DNA from: Nageia nagi
Lineage: Eukaryota; Pinophyta
DNA length: 64,000 nucleotides
Direction of reading: 5' to 3'
NCBI GenBank assembly: GCA_050084985.1
Contig: JBITNC010000001.1
Coordinates: 6,572,001 to 6,636,000 of the forward strand
The notes under the pieces were generated by a model. That model ran no database searches, was not told the origin of the DNA, and was given only the letters and a program-made list of their open reading frames with translations. Both the position numbers and the translations under genes were made by a program. Below, piece by piece: positions 11,301 through 20,494 of this stretch (position 1 is the stretch's first letter; every line of letters starts with the position of its first letter).

Positions 11301-12483
11301 AGGTGAAGAAGATTCTGAAATCTTCCGGGGGCAGGATGTAATTCAACTGAATAATAATAAAGTTCCCAAAGATTTGATTCCGTTCGAAGCATTGTTTGAC
11401 AGATGTGACCAGGTAAAAAGAAGAGGTCTAAGTATAAATCCGGATAACTATAGAGAGTGTGAGGTTTTCCCGGGCAAGTCATTGAAAATCGGTACCTGTA
11501 ATACCCCGGAACAAACCCACGAGATTGTGCAATTATGCAAGGCATATGTAGACGTCATTGCTTGGTCTTACGATGATTTGAAGATTTTCGACAAGTCAGT
11601 GATGCAGCATACTATTGAATTGATAGAAAACGCCAAACCAGTCAGACAGAAACAGCGGCCAGTGAACCCTAAAATCGAAGCAGCTATGAAACAAGAAGTT
11701 TTGAAATTGTATAAAGCTGGAATAATTTATCCCATTAAACACTCCACTTGGGTGGCGAACCTCGTACCGGTCCGGAAGAAAAATGGCGAGATAAGGCTGT
11801 GTGTGGATTTCCGGGGCCTGAATAAAGTATCCTTGAGAGATCATTATCCTTTGCCACCAATGGAACAAATACTCAATACCGTGGCGGGTGCTGAAAAATT
11901 CTCTTTGATAGATGGTTTCTCCGGGTACAACCAGGTGTGGGTCCGGAACGAAGACCAATTTAAAACGGCTTTTACAACCAAATGGGGTACCTTCGCTTTC
12001 CAGAGAATGCCTTTCGGTTTGTCTAATGCAGGAGCTACTTTCCAAAGAGCTATGGATCATGCATTTGGAGAGTTGGTGAACAAAAGCGTGGTAGTATATC
12101 TTGATGATATTACTGTGTTCTCACACAACAAAAACCTTCACGTCCAACACCTGGAACAGGTTTTCATCAAATGTAGAAGGTATGGCATATCCTTGAATCC
12201 TAAGAAATCAATTTTCGCAGTAGATGAAGGGAAGTTATTGGGTCATGTAATTTCAAAGGAAGGTTGGGCCATTGATCCAGATAGAATAAAAGCAATTAAG
12301 AACTTAGTTCTCCCATCCAATAAGAAGTCTCTACAGTCTTTTCTGGGTCAGATTAATTTTGTCAGAAGATTTGTTCAGGATTTTTCAGGCATTGTCAAAC
12401 CTATTACTCAGATGCTAAAGAAGGATACACTGTTTGAGTGGACGGAAGAAGGTAAAAAGGCTTTTCAGGAAATCAAAGGGTAA
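8347..12483 (+). CDS. Tat-A gag-protease-archaeal RNase H-RT polyprotein (C-terminally truncated)
   Basis: A 1,378-residue open frame; the better start is probably Met6 (8,362, MWTRSKTR). Gag covers about residues 130-230. A CX2CX3HX4C knuckle-like motif is at 386-398, one residue shorter than the usual CX2CX4HX4C. The protease signature VDSGA is at 628-632. An archaeal-type RNase H follows, with D815 (FFDGA), E853 (TEYEA), D877 (GDSEL) and D927 (EADAL), so DEDD is complete. RT follows with IDGFSGYNQ and a YLDD box at 1,251-1,254. The frame ends after EIKG because one base is missing near 12,481; the downstream frame continues with gypsy RNase H. In standard Tat elements the second RNase H lies after RT, so this order is unusual. 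Confidence 0.9.
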   Translation: MHLEFMWTRSKTRAAKEKPEFGKLDTPRRKTLIKSKSLNSIDSLKSFIKPEPSNLHTRDTFPEMANPAQNIYPEWDNGVPIALAVLHDIPANVFKTLPEFDATSEKTAYEHCVDVAGLAKIHNIQHEDIMVRLLAQSFKGKVLDWYRGLSNGSISTWAQLAEPFILEFNELGDPFSLLTQFTSIKRFEQENIPDFNIRFQKTWTRVPMPVRPQQFQALMYYLRAFPPDLSLQIQNSGVNTFSEVYRQAVYAESCLIAVGKLPSRMPMPYFPTTTQQQMWRPPVISSVPPLAHFPAPVQPWSSNLPNPRAPLSLPAPPQPNVNQGVASSLEIQELRDLCRNMANQITILSRQSNAKRYPYPAVEKGPHVMIENSDQGSSSGSVVGLCLACNDAHEQTTCPVHQYQEYLSGNGGISPPGVAGDINKNANLMNFAPADIGVFAVETRSGKRPLVSGIPERKVESQRDVGPVLSRRQDAVPGSKDKVLEKEKNAEKFPLPEIKPTPKINDQSIRKLRFPSLTKHQRKDDTLQLRESFTDSLRNKIGEPPAIPEFDIVAELKRTPARVSLFEALKIPGQIDLLKASLIAQNEGMEKVLNLFETSKIPGMGKNKPPAFYMTLEIEGYVLHNCLVDSGAATTVMPKAVCDVMGLPMTRTTTGVLQLDSTPVKTVGVIKDIVLKMHKCPSVVITQEVVVVELPPLFGLCLSREFTAKIGGYLAMDYTHYLIPCGNKRVRLNNEEISEFHVEKKEEVCAIFGEIEESDELLERLQTEDPYSMSMLNTISDMEFGNYCLMEPESFVPELTKGNFRRNEIWEMFFDGARSKNGSGVGIILKEPNGKVYKFSFRLTWLCSNNVTEYEALCLGLEQAIKMKIRCLKIKGDSELIVKQVTDKCSAKHHYLKSYRNRVWDLLEHFEALHIQSISRRFNHEADALAQMGASFDPTDDWFREKGVQLIFRPSIPDNDSFWQVFRDEAQINQFLLQQAVCHAVGEEDSEIFRGQDVIQLNNNKVPKDLIPFEALFDRCDQVKRRGLSINPDNYRECEVFPGKSLKIGTCNTPEQTHEIVQLCKAYVDVIAWSYDDLKIFDKSVMQHTIELIENAKPVRQKQRPVNPKIEAAMKQEVLKLYKAGIIYPIKHSTWVANLVPVRKKNGEIRLCVDFRGLNKVSLRDHYPLPPMEQILNTVAGAEKFSLIDGFSGYNQVWVRNEDQFKTAFTTKWGTFAFQRMPFGLSNAGATFQRAMDHAFGELVNKSVVVYLDDITVFSHNKNLHVQHLEQVFIKCRRYGISLNPKKSIFAVDEGKLLGHVISKEGWAIDPDRIKAIKNLVLPSNKKSLQSFLGQINFVRRFVQDFSGIVKPITQMLKKDTLFEWTEEGKKAFQEIKG

Positions 12484-13373
12484 TTACTGAAGCCCCGGTA
12501 CTGAGAAATCCGGATTTTAGTAAGAAGTTTATTCTGTATGCATATGGTTCGGATACTAGTGTCGCTGCTATTCTGACTCAAAAGTATGAAAAGAATGAGG
12601 AATATCTCGTAGCGTTCTTCAGCCAAACTATGAATAGTTGCGAAGAGAAATATACCTTTCTCGAAAAATAAGTCTTGGCCATTGTGAAAGCTCTTAGTAA
12701 GTTGAAACATTATGTTGCTCAAAGCAAGATTTTGATTCTAACTATACATCCGGATGTCAGGTCTTATATTATGCAGGGTGAGTTGGGAGAAGGGAGACCC
12801 GGTTGGATTTCAAAAATCCTCAAATATGATGTAGAAATCCGGCCTACCAAGCTCATAAAAGGGAGAGCGCTTTGTGAGCAACTTGCAAAATCAACAATAC
12901 CAGAGGAGGGAACAGTATGCCATATTGAACAAAAGGTACCAGAGGTCGAACCAGGGGTTATAACGAATGATTGGGTAGAGCAGTTAAGCAGATACTTCGA
13001 GTCCGGAAAGCTTCCTGACAACATGGATGCGTCCCAGAGAAGGCGGTTCAAAATTCATGCCCAAAATTATACAGAAATAGATCAGGTACTTTACAGAAGA
13101 AATCATGATGGTGTTTTGCTGAGATGTGTACCGGCGTCGAAGACAGAAGAACTTATTGAAGAGTTTCATTCCGGGATATCCGGAGGCCATTATTCCGGAT
13201 ATACAATGGTGGGTAAAATTATCCAAGCCGGATATTATTGGCCTACTATGTTTAAAGAGGCTTTTGCAAAATCCCAGGGTTGTGAAAAATGTCAAAGGTT
13301 CGCGGGGAGAAAGAGAAGTGCAGCATTGCCGTTGGAACCGGTTCAGGCGGAGGAACCCTTTCAGCAATAGGGG
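12484..13373 (+). pseudogene. Tat-A gypsy RNase H and integrase zinc-binding part, frameshifted
   Basis: Continues the polyprotein in a new frame after the one-base loss. Gypsy RNase H covers about 12,487-12,880. Its first catalytic aspartate is replaced (LYAYGSD in place of LYTDASD), as is usual for Tat elements. TAA at 12,669-12,671 interrupts the EK-x-VLAIV segment. From about 13,090 comes the integrase N-terminus with H-x-GISGGH and CEKC, an HHCC zinc finger. TAG at 13,368-13,370 replaces the tryptophan expected in the conserved PFQQWGLDFIG junction, a probable TGG to TAG change. All sequence on both sides stays in one frame. Confidence 0.85.
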
Positions 13374-14237
13374 TTGGATTTTATTGGAGTAATCAATCCT
13401 AATTCTTCAGCCGGGCATAAATTTATTCTCACAGCTACAGATTTCTTCACCAGATGGGCAGAGGCGGAAGCCGTGAGAGAAGCAAACCAGAAGACCGTGG
13501 TAAAATTCATAGAGAAGCTAATCACCCGGTATGGTATCCCTCAAACAATTGTTTCAGACAATGGCTTAGCATTTGTAGGAACAGAAGTCACAAATTTCGC
13601 TATGAGATATGGTATTTACTGGAAAACTTCCTCGAATTATTACCCTCAGGGTAATGGTTTGGCCGAATCTACAAATAAGAACTTGATCCGGATTCTTAAA
13701 AGAATAATGGAAGACAACCCACGAACTTGGCATGAGAAACTTAATTGGGCATTGTGGGCAGATAGAATCACTGTGAAGTCATCCATCAAGACCAGCCCTT
13801 ATACTCTGGTATACGGTAAGAGGGCCATGTTGCCAAGTCATTTCGAGCTTCCGGCATTGAAAATTTTACAAGAGTACGGAGGAGATTTCGAACCCTATCA
13901 AGTCCGTCTGAATGAACTACTGCATTTGGAAGAACTCCGGAATCAGTCGTATCAGAGTTTACAGAACAGAAACGAAGTAGTTAAGAGATGGTTCAATAAC
14001 CGAAAGGCCACTCCAAAAGATTTCAAGGAAGGAGATTTAGTTTTGAAATGGGATGAAGACAGAGCCAAGACTGGAAAACATAAAAAGTTTGATTCCTTAT
14101 GGTCCGGACCTTACATGATATCTAGATGTGCAGGAAAGAATTCTTTCGAAATATCAAAGTTAAACGGGTGGCGGCTGCCAATCTTGGTCAATGGGCAGCA
14201 TTTAAAGCACTATGAACCCTCATGCACGGGAGATTGA
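13374..14237 (+). CDS. Tat-A integrase catalytic core and C-terminus
   Basis: A 287-residue frame that is the in-frame continuation of the preceding segment after one nonsense codon. The DDE triad is intact: D23 (TATDFF), D62 (VSDNG) and E98 (LAEST), with the canonical 35 residues between the last two. The C-terminal part has the GDLVLKW and GPYMI stretches typical of gypsy integrases, and it ends after a QHLKHYEP motif without a chromodomain. It would join the cDNA ends to host DNA in the nucleus. The Met at position 1 is probably internal to the ancestral polyprotein. Confidence 0.88.
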   Translation: MDFIGVINPNSSAGHKFILTATDFFTRWAEAEAVREANQKTVVKFIEKLITRYGIPQTIVSDNGLAFVGTEVTNFAMRYGIYWKTSSNYYPQGNGLAESTNKNLIRILKRIMEDNPRTWHEKLNWALWADRITVKSSIKTSPYTLVYGKRAMLPSHFELPALKILQEYGGDFEPYQVRLNELLHLEELRNQSYQSLQNRNEVVKRWFNNRKATPKDFKEGDLVLKWDEDRAKTGKHKKFDSLWSGPYMISRCAGKNSFEISKLNGWRLPILVNGQHLKHYEPSCTGD

Positions 14238-14363
14238 CTGAAAGAAAAGACATGATTTTGTATATATGTAAATAGAAAAGACAGGATTTCAATTTTCAAT
14301 TTGAGGCTGGATTCTAAATTTCTTTTCGACAAAGGCGAAATTTTCCCTCAGAAGTCGCCATAA
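14238..14363 (+). other. Tat-A 3' untranslated segment
   Basis: Short spacer between the integrase stop and the 3' LTR. A purine run (ACAAAGGCGAAA, about 14,329-14,340) is the best polypurine-tract candidate, but it ends about 23 bp before the LTR. The bases directly next to the LTR (GAAGTCGCCATAA) are not purine-rich. Confidence 0.55.
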
Positions 14364-15827
14364 TGTAGATTCCTACAAAATAAATTCTTTATTAAAGCCC
14401 CGGTATACCTTAATTTCAATCATGGGTTCATTCTTAGATTCTCTGGAGTTTTTTGGAGCGGATAAAATAGCTCAGGATCAGAGTAAAGTTTTCCGGAATG
14501 AAATGGTGACGTGGCGGAGAATAAGATATTCATCTTTCGGCAAGGACCAAGTTCCTGAAAAGACGAAGTAAGCACAAGTGTCTCCGGAAAACAAAGCATT
14601 CCTGATATATGAAGATGACATCACGGAAAAGAAGAAGCTCATAATTGCAAAGGAAACCGGAGTCCGGAGGAGGTGACGTCTGCAAGGAGTAACTTCGTAC
14701 CCGGGGCCTTTGAGTAAAGTATTCCGGAGAAATAAGAAGGTGACGTCAGCAGGTAGCGACTTAGTATCCGGAGCCATAAAGGAAAACATTCCGGAGGAAA
14801 GAAAGATGATGTCACAGGCGAAACGACGTTCACATTTTTGAATAAGAACCGGAGCCCGGAATGGATGACATCATCAAGGAGTAATTTAGTGTCCGGAGCC
14901 AGTGAATAAAGAAGTTCGGAGATTCAAGGCTGACGTCAGGCGAAGGGAAAAAATTAACATTTGGGATTAAGACCTCGTCCAGAGGAAAATAGGCCGCAAT
15001 GAAAGATCGAAGAGTCCGAGTTGGAGAATTGAACATTCCGGGAGAGAAGGAAGTCTGCAAAATACCTGAGCGCCATCATCAGGGAACCAAATCGTCGGCG
15101 ATCTGCCCAATTTTGTAACAGTCGGCCAAGTGTCATATGTAGGTGATATCAGTTCAAGAAGGCCAGAATCTTGCGGCCGTTTTGTAAACGTTTCTATTCT
15201 ATAATCTTGTAACTGTTATTAATACAGTATAAATATATGAAAATAAAGAGAAACTAGGGTCGGAAGCCTAGTATTGCCCTTTTCATTTGTTCTCGAAGAC
15301 CTATAGCTTCAGTCCGGTACTATGAAACCATCTTGACCTTTCTTGTCTAGCACTCGTAATTGTTATTCTTAATTTGGTTACATTGTGGCAGCTTAGCTTG
15401 TTTCCTGAGTAATAGTTGCGGGTTGCTAGTATAACTGTGTCTGCTACATGGTAGAGTAGAAGCTGGGGAGCTATTCAGAGAGTGAGAACTTGTTCTGTGG
15501 CTGCGACACTAGATTCAGGCCAAGGTTTCGCACACTGCGAAAGCCCGCGCTGAACTAGTGATCTACCCCTTTGCTTTCTCTCTCGTTACCCTATCCCTTT
15601 ACTTCCTCTCTCGTTACCCTATCCTTTTACTTCCTTTCTTGTTACCCTATCCTTTTGCTTGAATCTCTCGCTCCCTACTCTTTTCATCTCTTTCCTGTTA
15701 CTTTTTCTCTACCCAATGGATAAGGAACCGGCCTTCTCCGGAGATCAGGCTGCGTCTCACAGTCTGTTCGTGAACTACTTTGGTTAAGATTGTTCCAGGC
15801 GCACATATTACACAATCTCAATCAACA
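14364..15827 (+). repeat. Tat-A 3' LTR
   Basis: 1,464-bp direct repeat of 6,752-8,215 at a constant offset of 7,612 bp, with no net insertion or deletion. Two of the five differences (GATGTC and TTCGG) look like C-to-T changes at methylatable sites. It is followed by ATAAG. Confidence 0.95.
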
Positions 15828-15832
15828 ATAAG

Positions 15833-17694
15833 CATGCATCATTTTAACTTAAAAATTAAGTAATAAGCATGTATTTTTTTAAAAATTAAGTTATGAACAT
15901 GCATCATTAAAAACTTAAGACATAAGCATGCATCTTTTAACTTAAAAAATTAAGGAGCATGCATCATCCTATTAATTTGCATAAGTTCATTTATTAACTT
16001 TACAAAAAATGATAAATACTTAGTATGTATGAGAGATATCAAGGTTTCTAGAAGACAAACATGTATTCTAAGCATAAAAATGATCTAAAGATTAAGTAAA
16101 AAAATCATAAATATTTCCCCTTATTTTACTTTACAATGGATCCCTTCAAAAGATACTATTAAAAAAATAGCATTATTAAGTTAAATTTAACTAAGAAAAA
16201 GCTATTTTTTGCACTAGTATCTTAATTACACCAAGAAGCAAAGATTGGATTTTAAATTAAGGCAAAATAATGCTTTAAGTATAAATTTTACTTTAAAAAT
16301 TATCTTGGAACTTTGAAGATAATTTTAACTAAGTAAACAAATTAATAATTTTGCCATAATAACTTAAAAGATTACTTTCTCCTAGTAGACAAAAAAGGAT
16401 TTAAATGAGTCATCATTAAATTTTGAGTTTAACTCTACTTTTAAGTCAATGTGAATTTAATAAGTAGGACACCCATTAAAGAAAAGACTAAGTGTATATT
16501 CATTCACAAAAGATTGCTTGTAAGAAAAAATAATGCCATTAATGATTATCTACCAAAAGAAATGAATTCCCCCCCCCTTTTTACTTGCCAAAGTAAAATA
16601 AGAAATAGCAAAGCACAAAAATCAAGAAGAGGGGTTGTGCTTAAATGAGGTGAGACAAAGACTAAATGTGAGGTGAAATGAAGGGAGCTATGCTAAAGGG
16701 AGAGAAGAGGGGCTGAAAGCTAGGTGGCGCATGGTGAGAAGAGGGGCCTTGATTATGGAGAGGAGGGTCGAGTAAAAGAGGATCCAAGCATATAGGAAAG
16801 GGTCACAAAGTTGAAGGTTTTAACCAGGCCATGAGGAGGAAGGAGAAATCACACAACACATGAGCTTTCTCACCACCCAACCAGAAAGGACCCTTTGATC
16901 CCCTCAAGGAAACCTTCAAGCATGCAATGATTTATAGGAATCACATGAGAGTTTTGCATCGGAGGAAATGAAGGGGAGAAAAGGTACACAAGGGGAGAAT
17001 GATTAAAGAGGATGATGGTAGCATTTTCCATCTGCTAAATAGAAAAATTTTTGTTGAGCCCTTGCATGATGATGGCCCTCTTCACTAGACCATTGTGGGC
17101 TACGCTGAGAGGGGAGATAAGGAGGTGATGATGGAGTGGTTGGCAGTCGGTGGAGGGGTGTTTGACCAGCCAACACCACCCCTCCCCCTTTTTAAAAAAA
17201 AATGTAATCTAAACTTTTAAAAAAAAATCATCCTCCTATTTTAAACATATCTCTCCCTTTTTTCCTTTTTTTAATTCTAACATTTACATGTTCTATACAA
17301 CCAATAATTTTTAAAAATATTTCTATAGTATTTTAAAAAAATTAGTCCAAAAGAATTGCAAAGGTTTTTTTTTAATATTTTTACACAAGTAATAACTATA
17401 AAAATAAATTATATTATCACATACTTTAGTAAATACTCATAAAATAAATATATTATTGCTACAATATAAGCAACTTTCACCAAGAATTTCATACTAACTG
17501 TTAGTATGTAATAAATTGTAACAACAATATATTAGTATATTAAGCAAAGGCAACTAATACAAAAAAATATTAGTATCATTTAGTAATCCAAGAAATAAAG
17601 GAGGTTATATCTTTGAAGCTCTTTTACCTCACTATGAAGAGTAGGATGAAGACCTCCAAGTTGACTAGTCTTCAAGGATGTGAAGAGAAGCCTC
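15833..17694 (-). other. Copia-1 leader, second segment
   Basis: Non-coding continuation of the Copia-1 leader after Tat-A. It resembles the Copia-A leader near 38,580-38,880 (repeated ACTTAA, AAGCATGCATC-type words). It contains a run of C near 16,568, a purine-rich G-containing stretch (about 16,650-17,160) and then A/T-rich DNA. No coding potential is evident; the short frame at 16,451-16,648 is low in complexity and not supported by any family resemblance. Confidence 0.55.
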
Positions 17695-17700
17695 CAACCT

Positions 17701-17715
17701 TGCTCTATTACCAAA
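17701..17715 (-). other. Degenerate tRNA-Met primer-binding site of Copia-1
   Basis: On the minus strand this reads TTTGGTAATAGAGCA, a decayed match to TGGTATCAGAGC, directly after the LTR end at 17,716. It fixes the 5' end of the Copia-1 internal region. Confidence 0.7.
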
Positions 17716-17952
17716 TGAGAGAATTGTGTTGTTCTTCGAATGACACTGAGAGGGGGGGGTGAATCAGTGTATATAAAAATAATCAATTTAATCTTCTTAA
17801 ATAAAGACAGATTAAAAGTCAGAGAAAAATAAGCAAGCACACCAGTACATCACACAACACCAGATGTAACGAGGTTCACCAGATTGGCTACATCCCCGAA
17901 ATTGACTGCTTGGACACCAATCCAAATCCAGCCATTAAAGAAAGCTTACAGA

Positions 17953-18189
17953 TTCATAGCACCAACTGTGAAGGGTAGCACCAACTACCACTTTGAGAAT
18001 AACAGCACCAACTGCTTGGAGCACCAACTCCAGCTCTCAAATTCACAGCACCAACTGTGAAGGGTAGCACCCACTACCACTTTGAGCATAGCAGCACCTA
18101 CTACTTGGAGCACCAACTCCAGCTCTCAAATTCATAGCACCAACTGTGAAGGATAGCACCAACTACCACTTATCAAGCACCCACTTGAG
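17953..18189. repeat. 89-bp tandem repeat, about 2.6 copies
   Basis: Units start at 17,953, 18,042 and 18,131, each containing AGCACCAACTGTGAAGG and ACTACCACTT. The third unit is truncated. It lies in the downstream part of the 2,768-bp LTR when read on the minus strand. Confidence 0.85.
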
Positions 18190-18915
18190 ACAACATTAAA
18201 AGGGAGGAAGGAATACAGTTCTGAAGACCCTCAATGGTCTAGCTCCAATGCTCACTTCACACACTCTGGATACTTCCCTCTTCCACACCGTTACCTGCTC
18301 TCACCCACTTCTCTTCTCACCACATACATACAATTACCTGCATTTGCACACTTCACTTCACGCACATCTCATCACACTCTTTTGCCTCCACTCCGGCACT
18401 TCACTATTCACACTTCTCTTTGCGCACTTCTCCACGCCATCTCATCCACACTATTGCCTCCACTCCGGCACTTCACTCTACCCACTACGGATACTTCACA
18501 CTACACACAGCAGATTCTTCACACTCCACACAGCACTACCTCACTTACACTTCTTTTCTCTCTTTGAGCTGTGCAATCACCACTTCTGCTTAGTTAACTT
18601 CTCACCCTATGTCTTTTTTTTTTTTCACTCCACACACTCCTGCTTTTCTCTCATTCACTCTTCACCTCATTCCTGTAATTTACCGTTACACATCAAGAAA
18701 ACTCCAAGAAACTGTTCCGATCATTACACGTTATCAAAAACAAACTGAAAAGGAATCCTTATTTGTAACTGCTCCTGCACCAAAGGGAGTTCACTGTCTG
18801 AGTCTGCAATTGCTGTAACTGTCGAACGCTCCTATTGCTCAAACAGATTTGTTCAGACACGTCTACCTCTTTCTCCACTGATTTTGGAGATTTGACAGTA
18901 TCTAATTATTTCTCA

Positions 18916-18997
18916 TAATTCCAGACTCTTTGTCTTCTTCATAATGATATTTCTGTTAATTCCAGACTCTTTGTCTTCTTCATAATGATATTTCTGT
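18916..18997. repeat. 41-bp perfect tandem duplication
   Basis: TAATTCCAGACTCTTTGTC... occurs twice in succession at 18,916 and 18,957 with no difference seen, pointing to a recent duplication inside the LTR. Confidence 0.85.
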
Positions 18998-19668
18998 TAA
19001 TTCCGGACTTTTAAACACTTACACCATGATGTCATCATCTCCGAACTTCGGTAGTAGAGTAAAAATGCTTCCCGCATGATGTCATCATCTCCGGACCTTT
19101 ATCTCTGGACTTTTGTCTCTGGACTTTTATCTCTGAACATTTATCTCCGGTCTTTTCAACACCTTCACCATGATGTCATCATCTCCGGACTCCGGTCTCC
19201 GCACTTTTATCTTCGCACTTTTCAACACCTACACCATGATGTCATCATCTACGGACTCCGGTTTTTACCACAACGTGACTCTCTTATTTTTGTGACATCA
19301 TCCTTTTTAATTCGGAACATTTTACTTCCGGGACATTTACTTTATGGACTTCGTATTGTCAATCTCTCTTTGCCGATCTCATCTCTGCATTCCGGAATGC
19401 TTTATTCGCTGCCTTCGGCTCTTTGATCACTCTTTGCTGACCTCATCATCTCCAGAACCCGGTTCTATTCATAAATGTGAACATCGTTCTCCCCGTGACG
19501 TCATCTCTTGCTTCCGGATTGTTTTACTCGCTGGCTCCGACTCTTTGATCGCTCCTTGCTTACCTCATCACTTTCGGACTCCGATTTTGAGTGAAGGCCC
19601 GAAATCGTTGACGTCATCTCTTCCGAAACGCTTTGTTTACTAACCCCAGCTTTACCAAAATCACGTGT

Positions 19669-20290
19669 TGACAACATTACAATCACTCATCACCTCCGGA
19701 ACCCGATCAAAACCTCCGGAACCCGATCAACACCACGTTGACAACAGTTACAGTCACGCTTCACCTCCGGAACCGGTCAAATCCTCCGGAACCCGATCAA
19801 CACCTTGTTGACAACAGTTACAGTCATGCTTCACCTCCGAAACCTGATCAACACCACGTTGACAACAGTTACAGTCACGCTTCACCTCCGGAACCCGGTC
19901 AAATCCTCCAGAACCCGATCAACACCTTGTTGACAACAGTTACAGTCACGCTTCACCTCCGAAAACCCGATCAATACTCCATACGTTGACAACAGTTACA
20001 GTCACACTTCACCTCCGAAACCCGATCAACACCTTGTTAACTGCATGACAATCACTCATATCTTCCGGAACCCGATCAACATCTTGTTAACAACAATTAC
20101 AATCACACTTCACCTCCGAAACTCGGTCAAACCTCCGGAACCTGATCAAAGCCTTGTTGACAGCATGACCATCACTCATCTCCTCCGGAACCCGATCAAA
20201 GCCTTGTTGATAGCATGACAATCACTCATCTCCTCCGGAACCCGATCAAAGCCTTGTTGATAGCATGACAATCACTCATATCCTCCGGAA
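19669..20290. repeat. 51-bp minisatellite with an optional 18-bp subunit
   Basis: About eleven units built from CTCCGGAACCCGATCAA, a CACCTTGTTGAC block and ACAGTTACAGTCACGCTTCA. Some units carry an extra copy of the CTCCGGAACCCGATCAA-type subunit. It lies in U3 of the LTR if the minus strand is sense. Confidence 0.85.
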
Positions 20291-20494
20291 CCCGGACTTC
20301 TCTACAACTCTCACCTTTTCCAGAACCCAGACTTTTCCACAACTCTGCTTTATCATTTCATTCCGGAACGTCATCACTTCATTTGGAAGCCTGCCTATCA
20401 TTTCAGAAGCTTGCTTATCTGCTCTAGAAAAACTCGCACGAAGACACAGCCAAAACTACGTGTTGACAACAATGACAATCACACTTGCTCAACA

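Larger units (their letters stand above)
6752..15827 (+). mobile_element. Tat-A: full-length Tat-type Ty3/gypsy element with shifted RNase H
   Basis: A 9,076-bp plus-strand element with two 1,464-bp LTRs (6,752-8,215 and 14,364-15,827), TGTAG...CAACA ends and ATAAG duplications. Only about five LTR differences were counted by eye (0.3%). The internal region reads gag, protease, archaeal-type RNase H, RT, gypsy RNase H, integrase. The coding line is broken by a frameshift near 12,481 and by stops at 12,669-12,671 and 13,368-13,370, so this copy could not make full-length pol unless these are bypassed. G+C is clearly higher than in surrounding DNA and CCGG is abundant throughout. It sits in the leader of Copia-1. 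Confidence 0.95.
17727..20494 (-). mobile_element. 2,768-bp solo LTR inserted in the Copia-1 5' LTR
   Basis: Starts TGTTGTTCTTCG and ends TTGCTCAACA, so it has TG...CA ends with a 5-bp terminal inverted repeat. AATTG flanks it at 17,722-17,726 and 20,495-20,499. The left flank TGAGAGAATTG and the right flank AATTGAACTAT rebuild the Copia-1 LTR end exactly. No gag or pol remains. The minus strand is the likely sense: the minus-strand U3 (about 19,020-19,640) is clearly related to Tat-A U3, with shared TGACGTCAC, GTTCACATTT and TCCGGA-type words in the same order. It contains a 51-bp minisatellite, an 89-bp repeat and a 41-bp duplication. Open frames in it (for example at 18,248-18,748) are low-complexity and not genes. 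Confidence 0.8.

Noticed and set aside
18248-18818. A 166-residue open frame rich in H, S, T and L, with overlapping frames
   Set aside because: Produced by a C/T-rich low-complexity stretch within the 2.8-kb solo LTR; three frames are open together and none resembles a protein.
19669-20290. Possible CRISPR-like array
   Set aside because: The whole unit is repeated with no unique spacers, it lies inside a plant LTR bounded by target duplications, and no cas genes exist. It is a minisatellite.
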